Origin: Gp6-AA40 sp963772955
GTDB taxonomy: Bacteria > Acidobacteriota > Vicinamibacteria > Vicinamibacterales > UBA2999
Length of the DNA: 64,000 nt
NCBI GenBank assembly: GCA_963772955.1
Contig: CAVYZF010000002.1
Location: 110,483-174,482 of the forward strand
Reading direction: 5' to 3'
Below the pieces are notes generated by a model. It worked only from the letters and a program-made list of their open reading frames with translations, was not told the origin of the DNA and searched no databases. This document shows positions 1 to 9,043 of this stretch, one piece after another. Position numbers and translations under genes: made by a program. The first letter of the stretch is position 1. Each line of letters begins with the position of its first letter.

Positions 1-1835
1 GGCACTGGCGCGTTCACGGAGATCCAACCGGAAACCGGCGCGTCCTTCGGCGCCGTCAACGGCACGACCAGCGACGCCGTGGTGCCGGCCTCGATCTTGA
101 CGTCCTGCGTCATCGATCCCAGCTCGTTTTCGAGAAGAACAGAGTGCACACCCGGCGACAATCCTTCGACCGTCAGCGGCGATCGGCCGTAGGCGTGTCC
201 GTCGACGGTCACTTGCGCGCCAGCCGGGTCGGTTCGAACCTGCAGTTCGCCGAGCAGCGAGGCCGCGCGCGGCAACTCGATCAACTGCGACACCTGACCA
301 CCCGCGACGATCGTGATCGGCATCGAGCGAACATTGCCCTCGTTGGCCAGCTTCAACGTGTGACGGCCAGGTGACAGACTGAGGCTGAGTGGCGTCATCC
401 CGCGCGGTTGACCGTCGACATCGACGGACGCGCCGCTGGGATTGGTCTGCACGATCAGGGTTCCCATGCCATCGGCCGCGACCGGCGCCGCCATGTATCG
501 CAGCGCTCCCAGTGTGATCGCGGACGTCAAGCCAATCAGCAACACCGCAGCGGCGGCGAGCTTGAACTTCGTGATGGGGTTTTTCGCCGATACCGACTGC
601 CTGACCTGCTCGACGGGAGGCGCGGTTGCGGGCTGCGCGGGCGCAGGCGGCATCTCGACGGGTGTCTTGCTCGACTTCTCCCAGAACCCCGAACTACCTG
701 CGCCCACAGCCGGCTTCGTCGGCTGTTGCGGAGCAGCGGCCTGTGAAGCGGCAGCCGCCGGCGCCGTTGACGGCTGCGGAGCGGGTGCCGGAGAAGCGGA
801 CGACGGCGACGGCTGATTCGAAGTCGGCATAGGCGTGTAGGCAGGCGCAGCCTGAGAAGAGGTTGACGAAACAACAGCGGCAACAACTGGCGACGGCTCC
901 GCGGCACCGGCGTAGTAGCGCGACATGAAGAGCTTCAGCGCCTCGATCTCGGCGATCGGATCGCTGTAGTGGAGCACGCGATCGAGCTCGGCCCACGCTT
1001 CGGGTGCGGAGCTGAAGGGTGTCTTCGAATCAATCTGCAGTGCCCGCTGCAACCACACTTTGAGTGGCAGCGGCAGCGGCTCGAGCGCGCCATCCGGCGA
1101 TAGCGACAACGCACTCGCCGTCATGTCGCTGATCTGCGACGGGAACTCATCGTCGGCGAGCGAGCGCCCGATGATGAGCGCCAGCGCGGTCGCACCGACC
1201 TGCGTGACATCCGTTCGGCGATCCAGATGCGGCATGCCGAAGGTCCGTGGCAGTGGGACGCGCAGGTCCTGCCAGTACTGCTTGTTCGAGTAACGGAGCC
1301 GTTCGATCGCCGAGCCGAGCACGTACTCGACGAGCACCAGGCGGGCACTCGGCGTCACGATGATGCGCTCCGGGCTGATCGCTCCGTGGCACACGTCAGG
1401 TGCCTTGTCGTGGAGAATCGCGACGGCGTGAACGAGTTGGCGCAGCAGACCGAGTGCTGCGTGCATTTCGACCGGCAACAGATGGGTCTCAGCAGCCGCA
1501 AGGATCTGCGACAGCCTCGCGCCCGGGACATGGTCCGACACGACCATCACGCGAGGCACTGACTTCCCCGTCCGCTCCACACCACGCACCCGGCCAAAGT
1601 GCTCGGATTGGAAATCAGCGAGGCGACTCACACGATCGCGCAGCGCGGCCTCGACGACGGGCGACTCGGTCAGCTCGTCGCGAAGAGTCAGGACCTCGAA
1701 CTGATCTCCGTTGACATCGCGCGCAAGGCGCCGCTCGCCAAATCCGTCCTCGAAGAGGGCCGGGCCGGTCGACGGAACACGCGCGATCGTTGGATCCACG
1801 AGTAGACCAATCGGCGGGAAGCGTGCCACTTTCAC
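1..1835 (-). CDS. kinase-like (pseudokinase) protein with PEGA domains, partial
   Basis: The reading frame is open from about 1835 (GTG) to the left edge, so the C terminus is missing. Residues 1-270 look like a Ser/Thr protein kinase fold, but the catalytic loop reads HGAISPERII near residue 150 where an active kinase has HRDxKxxN, and the later DFG position reads VEY. This suggests a pseudokinase, that is a scaffold or sensor and not an enzyme. A Pro/Ala-rich linker follows, then one membrane helix (about residues 425-447). Two PEGA repeats follow (about 458-522 and 528-598), with the first beginning near VQTNPSGASVDVDG and the second near VRTDPAGAQVTVDG. PEGA domains are surface or envelope modules, so the protein probably spans the inner membrane with PEGA outside. 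GTG codons at 1847 and 1829 are alternative starts, and no clear ribosome site decides between them. Confidence 0.75.
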   Translation of the reverse strand, partial: MKVARFPPIGLLVDPTIARVPSTGPALFEDGFGERRLARDVNGDQFEVLTLRDELTESPVVEAALRDRVSRLADFQSEHFGRVRGVERTGKSVPRVMVVSDHVPGARLSQILAAAETHLLPVEMHAALGLLRQLVHAVAILHDKAPDVCHGAISPERIIVTPSARLVLVEYVLGSAIERLRYSNKQYWQDLRVPLPRTFGMPHLDRRTDVTQVGATALALIIGRSLADDEFPSQISDMTASALSLSPDGALEPLPLPLKVWLQRALQIDSKTPFSSAPEAWAELDRVLHYSDPIAEIEALKLFMSRYYAGAAEPSPVVAAVVSSTSSQAAPAYTPMPTSNQPSPSSASPAPAPQPSTAPAAAASQAAAPQQPTKPAVGAGSSGFWEKSSKTPVEMPPAPAQPATAPPVEQVRQSVSAKNPITKFKLAAAAVLLIGLTSAITLGALRYMAAPVAADGMGTLIVQTNPSGASVDVDGQPRGMTPLSLSLSPGRHTLKLANEGNVRSMPITIVAGGQVSQLIELPRAASLLGELQVRTDPAGAQVTVDGHAYGRSPLTVEGLSPGVHSVLLENELGSMTQDVKIEAGTTASLVVPLTAPKDAPVSGWISVNAPV

Positions 1836-1984
1836 CCGGCGGCACACCAGGGCCGTCGCGATCTCAGAATTGGTTGAAACGCTGAGAGTTCTGGACGGCG
1901 GCGGTGAGGTGCGGGGGCGACACCTCTATATCGAGAGACCGGACGACGGTTACAGAAATCGTCGTCCGGGGACCGATTTTCGTA

Positions 1985-2800
1985 TCAGGCAGGCCGTACG
2001 TTCACATTCAGGCCACCGTCCAGAATGATCTTCGCGCCGTTGTAGTAGCGTGCACGGTCTGAGGCGAGGAAGACGACAGTGTCCGCCACTTCGTCCATCT
2101 CCGCCCAGCGGCCGGCGAGGATGCCCATTCGCTTGCAGAAGCTGGCAACGAACTCATCCTTGCTCACGTTCTGCTGTTTGGCCATGTTCTGGGCCCATAC
2201 CTCGCGTCCTTCAGTACCCACGAGCCCAGGTACGACGGTGTTGACCGTGATCTTCTGGCTGGCGAGATCGGTCGAGAGATACCCGGTCGCCTGATTCATC
2301 GCCGCGTTGTTCAACGCGTGCGTGAGCGCGGGCGCCCACACGATCGTTGACGCCGTGCCACTGATGTTGATGATCCGGCCGGTGCCGTCGCTCGGCATGA
2401 GCGGCAGGAACGCGCGCGTGATGCGCAGCGCTCCCAGGATCTTGTTGTCGAGATCGCCGATCCAGTCAGCGTCCGGCCAGAGGATCTGACGGTCCATCCG
2501 CCGCATCGGACCTCCGGCGTTGTTCACCACGATGTGCACCGTGCCGAGCGCGTCCTTCGCGGTCTTCGCCGCCGCGTCGACCTGCTCGGTGCTGGTGATA
2601 TCCGCCTGTGCAGCGACAACAGTGACGCCGCTCTCGCTCCGGATCTCTGCGGCCGCCTTCTCGAGCGCCTCGGCGTTGCGAGCGATCAGCACGAGGTTGA
2701 CGCCCTCCCTCGCCAGTCCACGCGCAATCGCACGACCGATGCCCTTGCTGCCGCCGGTGATGACCGCGGTCCTTCCTGACAGTCCGAGTTCCATTGCCAC
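1985..2800 (-). CDS. SDR family oxidoreductase with atypical active site
   Basis: 271 residues, the usual length for a classical short-chain dehydrogenase. The N-terminal cofactor motif GGSKGIG and the NNAGG motif are present, so NAD(P) binding on a Rossmann fold is expected. The catalytic region reads SGTAS followed by THALNNAAMN. The family's YxxxK pair is therefore replaced by HxxxN, which should abolish or change the normal proton relay. The start is GTG with a GGGAGGAG ribosome site about 8 bases upstream; an ATG two codons later is possible. It lies immediately upstream, in the same direction, of nothing obvious and downstream of the hybrid kinase gene (22 bases). The substrate is unknown. 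Confidence 0.85.
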   Translation of the reverse strand: MAMELGLSGRTAVITGGSKGIGRAIARGLAREGVNLVLIARNAEALEKAAAEIRSESGVTVVAAQADITSTEQVDAAAKTAKDALGTVHIVVNNAGGPMRRMDRQILWPDADWIGDLDNKILGALRITRAFLPLMPSDGTGRIINISGTASTIVWAPALTHALNNAAMNQATGYLSTDLASQKITVNTVVPGLVGTEGREVWAQNMAKQQNVSKDEFVASFCKRMGILAGRWAEMDEVADTVVFLASDRARYYNGAKIILDGGLNVNVRPA

Positions 2801-2822
2801 GACGTCTCTCCTCCCTTGAACG

Positions 2823-5048
2823 CTATTCCTGATCGAGGATCTCCCGAACCTTGAATGCGAACGCCTGTAACGCGAAGGGCTTCTGGAGAAACGCCTCGCG
2901 CGCTTCGTACACGCCGTGACGTAACAGCGTGTCGTCAGTGTAGCCGCTCATGAACAACACCTTGAGGCCCGCGCGCTCCCTGCGCAGGCGGTCAGCCAGG
3001 TCTCGGCCGCTCATGTTCGGCATCACGACATCGGTGGCCAGCAGATCGATATGTGGCATGCGATCGTGCACCAGGCGAAGTGCTTCGGCGCCGTCGCTGG
3101 CGGTCATCACCGTAAAGCCGTAGTTGCGCAGACCGCGCGCGAGCAGGTGTCGAACCGCTTCTTCGTCCTCAACGAGCAGAATCGTTTCCTCTCCGCGCGC
3201 ACCGACATCCGCGGGCAGAGCCGGCGCGATCACCTGTGACTCCTCGACGATCGGAAGCGAGATGGAGAAGGTGGAACCCTTTCCCTCCTCGCTGTCGACT
3301 TCGATGTAGCCACCGCTCTGCTTCACAAACCCGTGCACGACGGCGAGTCCGAGCCCGGTACCTTTGCCGACGCCTTTCGTGGTGAAGAAGGGCTCGAAGA
3401 TTCGCGATCTCACTTCCGGCGTCATGCCGAGGCCAGTGTCGCTCACCACGAGACGAACGTAGTGTCCCGCCGGCATGTCCTGTCCACCGATCGTGACGAC
3501 AGCACCCAGGTCGACTCGCTCGGTTCGAATCGTCAGCCCGCCGCCGGCCGGCAGCGCGTCGCGCGCGTTGACAGCGAGGTTGATCAGCACCTGCCCGAGA
3601 TGGCCAGGGTCGACCTTGATAAGACCGCCGCCCGGGACGAGGGCAACCGTCAAGAGGATGTCCTCGCCAATCAGGCGGCGGAGGATGTGCTCCGTTTCTC
3701 GAACGACGCCGTTGACGTCGATCACCTTCGGCGTCAAGACCGCCCGTCGACTGAACGCGAGCAGGCGCTGCGTGAGAGACGCGGCACGATGTCCGGCGTC
3801 GGCGATCGCGCGCACATCGCTGCGGAGTGGATCGTCCGGCGGCAGCCGATCGAGAAGAATTCCGCAATAGCCGGCGATCACGGTCAGCAGGTTGTTGAAA
3901 TCGTGCGCGACGCCGCCCGCAAGCTGGCCGATGGCTTCCATTTTCTGCGCCTGACGCAGTTGTGCCTCGAGTTGAAGACGATCGCTGATGTCGGTGATGC
4001 TGCCGCGAACCAGGATGCGGCTCGGGTCGGGCAGGCGCGCCAGGCGGATCTCGCACGGGATGTCGTGGCCGTCGCGCGAGCGATGCGTCCAGTCGAAGAA
4101 CGCCGTCCCATCGAGAATGGCCTGCCGGATGTACGTCGCGGCGGCATCAATCGATCGGCGGCCATCCGGCTGAAACTCAGGGCTGATATCCACCGGTGAC
4201 TTCGTGGCCAGTTCCTCTGCGGGCCACCCGAACATGTCCACGGCTTTCTGGTTGTGCTCGATGAAGCGTCCGAGTCCGAGGTCCATCACCACGATCGCTT
4301 CAGGCGCGGACTCGATCAACGTTCGATAACGTGTTTGCGTGGCCGCCAGCCGTTCGTCGCGCCGCGAGTGCTCTCGCGACAGCAGCACCGACAACACCGG
4401 AATCCACACAATGAATTGAAAGATACCCAGATAAGGGACCGGCAGTCGCGCGACGTCTGCAAGGACCGGCGGGATCATGCACAAGATAGTGATGACGGCC
4501 GTGATCACGATCAACATGCTGGCGAGCCGATCGCGTTCCCTGGTCTTTCGTCCGATTTGCAGCGCCATCGATTGCGCGCACAACAGCAGCGAGTACGCGG
4601 CCGCGGCCCAGTAAGGAGGCTCGCCCCGTTCGACAACGACCAGCACCTCACCCCACGGCATGTCGACGTGATTCAACCCGGTCACAGTCCCGTTGATGCG
4701 AAAGCCGAGCGCGTTGATCGTGGCAACGACCATGAGGGTGATGGTCACGGCCTTCACCAGCGGGCCGCGCGGCACCGATGCAATTTCTGAGACCAGCCAG
4801 AGCAACAGCGAATACGCGAGGAGCCCGAACGTGGTCCTCAAGTTGAGAGACCTCTGAGCGCCGGGAATCGAATCAGCCGTGAGGAGGCTGATGTTGATCG
4901 CGATCAGGACGCAGATCAGCGCCGCGAAAATCGAGAAGATCAGAAGGACTCGTTCACGCCGCGACCGCCACCACAGGAGGAAGTAGTGGAGCGCTGCGAA
5001 GGCCAGCATCCCCTCGATGACGATGTTGAAATAGACGATCGGTCCCAC
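2823..5048 (-). CDS. membrane hybrid histidine kinase with PAS and receiver domains
   Basis: About 741 residues. The order is several N-terminal membrane helices (residues 1-230), a PAS domain (about 240-355, starting near RYRTLIESAPEAIVVMD), HisKA with the phospho-acceptor His in HDFNN near residue 382, and an HATPase_c domain with NLAVNARDAL, DTGLGM and a GTGLGL G-box. A C-terminal receiver begins with LLVEDEE and carries the acceptor Asp in LLATDVVMP near residue 673. It senses through the membrane or PAS part and phosphorylates its own receiver; no separate output regulator is adjacent. The frame stays open to 5231, but a start there would overlap the divergent sugar dehydrogenase, and the extra residues are basic and unlike a membrane N terminus. 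I therefore chose GTG at 5048, just before the first helix. Confidence 0.88.
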   Translation of the reverse strand: MGPIVYFNIVIEGMLAFAALHYFLLWWRSRRERVLLIFSIFAALICVLIAINISLLTADSIPGAQRSLNLRTTFGLLAYSLLLWLVSEIASVPRGPLVKAVTITLMVVATINALGFRINGTVTGLNHVDMPWGEVLVVVERGEPPYWAAAAYSLLLCAQSMALQIGRKTRERDRLASMLIVITAVITILCMIPPVLADVARLPVPYLGIFQFIVWIPVLSVLLSREHSRRDERLAATQTRYRTLIESAPEAIVVMDLGLGRFIEHNQKAVDMFGWPAEELATKSPVDISPEFQPDGRRSIDAAATYIRQAILDGTAFFDWTHRSRDGHDIPCEIRLARLPDPSRILVRGSITDISDRLQLEAQLRQAQKMEAIGQLAGGVAHDFNNLLTVIAGYCGILLDRLPPDDPLRSDVRAIADAGHRAASLTQRLLAFSRRAVLTPKVIDVNGVVRETEHILRRLIGEDILLTVALVPGGGLIKVDPGHLGQVLINLAVNARDALPAGGGLTIRTERVDLGAVVTIGGQDMPAGHYVRLVVSDTGLGMTPEVRSRIFEPFFTTKGVGKGTGLGLAVVHGFVKQSGGYIEVDSEEGKGSTFSISLPIVEESQVIAPALPADVGARGEETILLVEDEEAVRHLLARGLRNYGFTVMTASDGAEALRLVHDRMPHIDLLATDVVMPNMSGRDLADRLRRERAGLKVLFMSGYTDDTLLRHGVYEAREAFLQKPFALQAFAFKVREILDQE

Positions 5049-5121
5049 GAGGCGCGCACGATGGTACCGTAGGTACGCGTCTCGACCTATACTGGGCCTC
5101 CCGCGAGGAGGATCCCTGACT

Positions 5122-6378
5122 ATGAGGATGATGCGTCTTCTGTCGATCACGGTGCCATGCACCGCGGCGATCGTGGCTCTACTGTCGACCGCCGGCTCCG
5201 CCCAGCAGAAGGTTCCCTTCCGCGGCGACACGCCGATTGCCCCAGCGGGGATCCCGAAGATTCCCCTACCCGATCAGCCGGTCGTCTACGACACGGCCGA
5301 GGGCCAGAAGATTCGAGTGGTGGTCCACACGAGTGGCTTGTCGCATCCGTGGAGCCTGGCATTCCTCCCCGACCCCTCGACTCCGCTCGGGGCAGGCGGC
5401 GTGACCATGCTCGTGACGGAGCGCGATGGTCGCCTGCGGATCATTCGCAATGGCGTGCTCGATCCGAAGCCTGTCGAGGGCCTTCCTGCCATGCGCCGCG
5501 CCGGTCTCGTCGGCCTGATGGATGTCACGCTGCATCCGCAGTTCGCGTCGAACAGCCTGATCTATCTCTCCTACGCCAAACCGATCGACGAGAAACAGTC
5601 GGCGACGGCGATCGCGCGAGGCAAGTGGAATGGCACGACGCTGACTGACGTCAAGGATGTCTTCGTCGCACCGGCTGGCGTGGGTGGCGGCGCGCGGATG
5701 GCGTTCGGGAAGGACGGCACGTTGTACGTCACAACTGGCGGTGGCGGCGGCAACGGCCCGCAGGATCCAAATGGCCTGGGCGGCAAGGTGCTGCGACTGA
5801 AGGATGACGGCACGGTGCCCGCCGACAACCCATTCGTCGGGAAGCCGGGACATCGGCCCGAGATCTTCACCATGGGGCATCGCAGCTCGCTTGGCCTCGC
5901 GGTGCACCCCGGTACCGGCGACGTGTGGCAGAACGAGAACGGACCGAACGGCGGCGATGAGATCAACATCCTCAAGCCAGGTGGAAACTACGGCTGGCCG
6001 ATCGTGAGCCTTGGGCGAGTGTATTCAGGCCCGTGGCAGTCGCCGTCCGCGGTGTTCTACCGCGAAGGCTTCGAGCAGCCGGTCGTGTACTGGACACCTG
6101 CGATCGCGGTCTCAGGCATGACGTTCTACACCGGCGATCGACTGCCGAAGTGGAAGGGCGATGTCTTCGTGGGCTCGCTCCGCGAGGGCGAGATCCCCGG
6201 CACCGGTCACCTCGAGCGAATCCTGTTCAACGAGAAGATGGAAGAACTGCGACGCGAGTCGCTGCTCCAGCCGCTGCGTCAGCGAATCCGTGACGTCAGG
6301 CAGGGGCCCGATGGGTTGTTGTATCTACTGACCGATGAAGACAACGGCGCGGTGTTACGAATCGAGCCTGCGCAGTAG
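5122..6378 (+). CDS. secreted PQQ-dependent sugar dehydrogenase family protein
   Basis: 418 residues with a signal peptide (cleavage near GSAQQ). The body matches the soluble aldose/sorbosone dehydrogenase beta-propeller family: HPWSLAFLPD, a LVTERDGRLRII strand, HPQF, a GHRSSLGLAV segment, NENGPNGGDEIN and NYGWPIVS. Members oxidise sugars in the periplasm using PQQ and pass electrons to the respiratory chain. The start ATG at 5122 has AGGAGG 11 bases upstream; ATGs at 5128 and 5131 are alternatives. It is divergent from the hybrid kinase, with about 70 bases between starts, and is followed after 11 bases by a small membrane protein gene, probably co-transcribed. Substrate cannot be told from sequence. 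Confidence 0.85.
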   Translation: MRMMRLLSITVPCTAAIVALLSTAGSAQQKVPFRGDTPIAPAGIPKIPLPDQPVVYDTAEGQKIRVVVHTSGLSHPWSLAFLPDPSTPLGAGGVTMLVTERDGRLRIIRNGVLDPKPVEGLPAMRRAGLVGLMDVTLHPQFASNSLIYLSYAKPIDEKQSATAIARGKWNGTTLTDVKDVFVAPAGVGGGARMAFGKDGTLYVTTGGGGGNGPQDPNGLGGKVLRLKDDGTVPADNPFVGKPGHRPEIFTMGHRSSLGLAVHPGTGDVWQNENGPNGGDEINILKPGGNYGWPIVSLGRVYSGPWQSPSAVFYREGFEQPVVYWTPAIAVSGMTFYTGDRLPKWKGDVFVGSLREGEIPGTGHLERILFNEKMEELRRESLLQPLRQRIRDVRQGPDGLLYLLTDEDNGAVLRIEPAQ

Positions 6379-6389
6379 GAGAAGCAGCA

Positions 6390-6830
6390 ATGGCTGACAA
6401 GGTGCAGAGCTTCGAGAATCACGCGCAGATCGTCCCGATGTTCCACTACGTGACGCTGGGCATCCTCCAGCTCACGTTCATCGGGGCGTGCGTGAATCTC
6501 TATCAGTCATGGGGCGACCACGCGCGGTTCTACAGCGCGTCGCTGCTCGTCACGTTGACGCTCGGGACGGTGCTCGCCGCGCTGTACGGGCGGTCGTTCG
6601 CGCTGAGAGCACAGGATCGGGCAATCCGGGCCGAGGAGCAGTTGCGTCACTACGTGCTCACGGGCAAGCTGCTCGATCCGCGCCTCTCGGTCAAACAGAT
6701 CATCGGTCTCCGCTTCGCGTCCAACGAAGAGTTCGTCGCGCTGGCGCAGCGCGCCGCCGATCAGAACCTCTCGACGAAGGACATCAAGCAGGCGGTCAAG
6801 ACCTGGCGACCCGATACATATCGAGTCTGA
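6390..6830 (+). CDS. DUF6526 family membrane protein
   Basis: 146 residues with two membrane helices (about residues 22-42 and 50-70) near the N terminus and a charged cytoplasmic tail. The start region (FENHAQIVPMFHYV), the LYGRSFALRAQDRAIRAEEQLR segment in outline and the LTTKDIKQ-like end fit the DUF6526 family as I remember it; its function is unknown. The start has an AGGAGAAG ribosome site. It sits 11 bases after the sugar dehydrogenase and converges with the STAS gene, whose stop is 4 bases away. The family assignment rests on recall of the pattern, not on a search. Confidence 0.7.
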   Translation: MADKVQSFENHAQIVPMFHYVTLGILQLTFIGACVNLYQSWGDHARFYSASLLVTLTLGTVLAALYGRSFALRAQDRAIRAEEQLRHYVLTGKLLDPRLSVKQIIGLRFASNEEFVALAQRAADQNLSTKDIKQAVKTWRPDTYRV

Positions 6831-6833
6831 GTC

Positions 6834-7163
6834 CTACGCGCTTGCTGCATGCCGCTCGGCTGAGTAGACGCCGATGACGCCGAGCAGCCGCGTCACGGAC
6901 AACAGGTGGAGGTTGTGGCCGGTGACGTTCTGCAGCTTCAGCCATCCGCCGGCTCGATGCGTGTTCAGATGCGTCTGCGCAATCGTACCCAGACCGCAGC
7001 TGTCGATATACGGTACGTGAGCCAGATCCAGCACCATTCGCACTCGTCCGGCGTGCAAGTGGTGGCTGACAACGGCTTTGAGGTCAGCCTCGGTCTCCAC
7101 CGTCAGGCGCTCTCGAGGCTGCAGGATCACAACGCCGGCTAAGACGTGTTCAACTAACTCCAT
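6834..7163 (-). CDS. STAS-domain protein (anti-sigma-factor antagonist type)
   Basis: About 109 residues from ATG 7163; upstream in-frame starts at 7178 (ATG) and 7187 (TTG) would add 5-8 residues. GAGAG precedes 7163. The whole protein is one STAS domain. The conserved loop DSCGLG contains the Ser that is phosphorylated by an RsbW/SpoIIAB-type kinase in this family. Such proteins release sigma factors by partner switching. No anti-sigma kinase or sigma factor is adjacent, so its partner is encoded elsewhere. It is convergent with the DUF6526 gene. Confidence 0.8.
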   Translation of the reverse strand: MELVEHVLAGVVILQPRERLTVETEADLKAVVSHHLHAGRVRMVLDLAHVPYIDSCGLGTIAQTHLNTHRAGGWLKLQNVTGHNLHLLSVTRLLGVIGVYSAERHAASA

Positions 7164-7260
7164 TGCGGACGCTCTCATATGAGTCAACGAGGATCCGCGC
7201 TCAGCCGAACGCTTTGCCCGGAAAAATTACTGGGCCTCAAGGTGCTGGGAAACTGGGCTG

Positions 7261-8427
7261 TTAGGTGGCTGGGGTGCCTGGAACCAGATCCAGGAATTTC
7301 CATTCAGCTCCTGGCGCCAGTCCGGCCAGATCGCGCCCGATGGCCTGGAACACCGGCGGCGACGAGGTGACGTGCTGGATCCCGGCGTGCATGTCGCGGA
7401 ACAGGCGCTGAAGCGTCCCTGACCGGAGGGCCACCGTGCCTGCGGACGAGTAGGCAAACATCGCCACCTCATGGGCCGACCACGTCGCATGTGCCATCGC
7501 CAGTCGGATCAACGTATGCTGCCGCGTCGATAAACGCTCTCCTCGCTCGAGCGACCGCCGCACGTCGCCCCATGCCTCGTGGACCAGCGCGCGAGCCGCG
7601 CGATACGTTCCTTCGGCTTTCGCGTACTGCTGCTGGAACGCTTCGCTGCCGGCAAGCGTCCCCGATCGCCCCATCTTGCTTCTGACGTTCTTCGTGAGCT
7701 CGTCGAGAACGCGCCGGCCAATGCCACACGCCCAGGCCGAGTGACACATGATCGCGAAGCCGATGACACCGATCGTGTAGAGACCGCCACCCCGCTTCGG
7801 AACGTCGATGAGCGCCGGATGCGTGTAGCCCTCGGGGACGAAGACAGAGTCGATCCGATAGTCGATGCTTCCGGTCGCGCGCAGGCCGAGCACGTCCCAG
7901 TTGTCGATGAGCGTTGCCTTCTCGACCGGCAGCACGAAGATGCGAGCCTCGCCCGTGCCTTCGATCACGCCGAGCGTATGAATGTGCGTGCCGTGCTTGA
8001 TGCCGGATGCGAAGCTCCACGATCCGCTGAGCACGAAGCCATCGTCCTTCGGCACCGCTGTGCCTGGTCGAGTGCCTTGACCGGCAATGACCGGGAAACT
8101 CGCCTTCCCGAACAGCTCGCTCACGGCAGCGTCGCTCAGGAACGCGGCACCGGTGCCGACCGCAAGTGCCGCCGCCATCAACACCCAACCGGCAGACGGA
8201 TCGCCATACGTCAGGTTCTCGATCACCTGCAGCGAGGACACCGGATCGAGCTCTGCTCCACCTGGCACCGACTTCGGCACCCACATGCCGAACAAGCCTT
8301 CACGATGAAGGGCGTCAACGACAGGATCCGCCAGTCGTCCTTGCGAGTCGCCAGATTCAGCGTGGTGATCGGCAATGAGCGCGACAGCCCGCGCACGTTC
8401 CGTGAGATCGATAGTGGTTGCTGACAT
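7261..8427 (-). CDS. acyl-CoA dehydrogenase-like flavoprotein (possible FAD/FMN monooxygenase)
   Basis: 388 residues. The three-part acyl-CoA dehydrogenase fold is visible: an N-terminal helical part with LADPVVDALHREGLFGMWVP, a middle beta part with the SGSWSFASGIKHGTHIH segment, and a C-terminal helical part. The catalytic Glu of true acyl-CoA dehydrogenases is not obvious. The sequence is closer in feel to the HsaA/DszC-like group of flavin-dependent monooxygenases that share this fold. The start is ATG 8427 with GAGGAGAT just upstream. A further upstream in-frame start would run into a 7-base tandem repeat and is rejected. It follows a SnoaL-like gene in the same direction across a 55-base spacer. 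Confidence 0.78.
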   Translation of the reverse strand: MSATTIDLTERARAVALIADHHAESGDSQGRLADPVVDALHREGLFGMWVPKSVPGGAELDPVSSLQVIENLTYGDPSAGWVLMAAALAVGTGAAFLSDAAVSELFGKASFPVIAGQGTRPGTAVPKDDGFVLSGSWSFASGIKHGTHIHTLGVIEGTGEARIFVLPVEKATLIDNWDVLGLRATGSIDYRIDSVFVPEGYTHPALIDVPKRGGGLYTIGVIGFAIMCHSAWACGIGRRVLDELTKNVRSKMGRSGTLAGSEAFQQQYAKAEGTYRAARALVHEAWGDVRRSLERGERLSTRQHTLIRLAMAHATWSAHEVAMFAYSSAGTVALRSGTLQRLFRDMHAGIQHVTSSPPVFQAIGRDLAGLAPGAEWKFLDLVPGTPAT

Positions 8428-8446
8428 ATCTCCTCGTCCGATCGAA

Positions 8447-8480
8447 CCCGAAGCCCGAAGCCCGAAGCCCGGGGCCCGAG
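8447..8480. repeat. 7-base tandem repeat in an operon spacer
   Basis: Nearly five copies of the unit CCCGAAG (8447-8453, 8454-8460, 8461-8467, then the variants CCCGGGG and CCCGAG). It fills the spacer between the SnoaL-like gene (stop at 8483) and the start of the flavoprotein gene (8427), both on the minus strand. Confidence 0.9.
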
Positions 8481-8482
8481 TC

Positions 8483-9010
8483 CTACCTTGCTCGAGGCAC
8501 GGGAATGTCTCCGATGATCTCCCGGCGCTTGAACTTCCACTTTCCGTCTTCACGCACGAACTGATCGCGATACGTGGCGAGCAGCAGGAAGTCGGCCTTG
8601 TTGTTCTCGGTATTCGCCATGACAAACCCGCCCTTGCTCACGCCGCTCCCCTCATCTCCTCGGAGGTCGATCGACTCGTTGAAATAGAGATGAAAATTCC
8701 GCCCTTTCGAGCTCGGATAGTTCGTGCCGATCGCCTTCTCGAGGAACGCCCCGATCGCCGCAGGCCCCTTTACCGGCGCGCCCCCGCCGACGAACTCCGC
8801 ATCGCGGGCAAAGAGCTGAGAAAACGCGGCGAAATCACGGGCATCAAGTGTCCGCCCATACTCTGCCCACAGCGTCCGAATGGCCTCGCGATCTTCGAGA
8901 GCACGAACGCGCGCGGCCATATCGCCGCCAGCTTGCGAGGACTGCGCCAGCGGCAACGCTGCAGCACAGCAGACCACGGCCATCACGATCAAGGGTGTTG
9001 AGCGCATCAT
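8483..9010 (-). CDS. secreted SnoaL/NTF2-like protein
   Basis: 176 residues with a signal peptide ending near ALPLAQS. The mature part begins with a helix (RALEDREAIRTLWAEYGRTLDARD), then FSQLFARDAEF and a curved beta-sheet, which is the SnoaL-like/NTF2 cone fold. Members bind small hydrophobic ligands or act as isomerases or hydroxylation helpers; many are of unknown function. The chosen ATG at 9010 has GGGAGAAC upstream and is followed directly by a second ATG at 9007. It is divergent from the AmpG-like gene, with only 33 bases between starts. Confidence 0.75.
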   Translation of the reverse strand: MMRSTPLIVMAVVCCAAALPLAQSSQAGGDMAARVRALEDREAIRTLWAEYGRTLDARDFAAFSQLFARDAEFVGGGAPVKGPAAIGAFLEKAIGTNYPSSKGRNFHLYFNESIDLRGDEGSGVSKGGFVMANTENNKADFLLLATYRDQFVREDGKWKFKRREIIGDIPVPRAR

Positions 9011-9043
9011 GTTCTCCCGAGAAGCAGGATTATAGTCAGCGTA

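Noticed and set aside
5049..5231. Earlier start for the hybrid histidine kinase
   Set aside because: It would overlap the divergent sugar dehydrogenase start and add basic, non-membrane residues.
8447..8480. Tandem repeat considered as a CRISPR array
   Set aside because: Units are 7 bases with no spacers and no cas genes are present.
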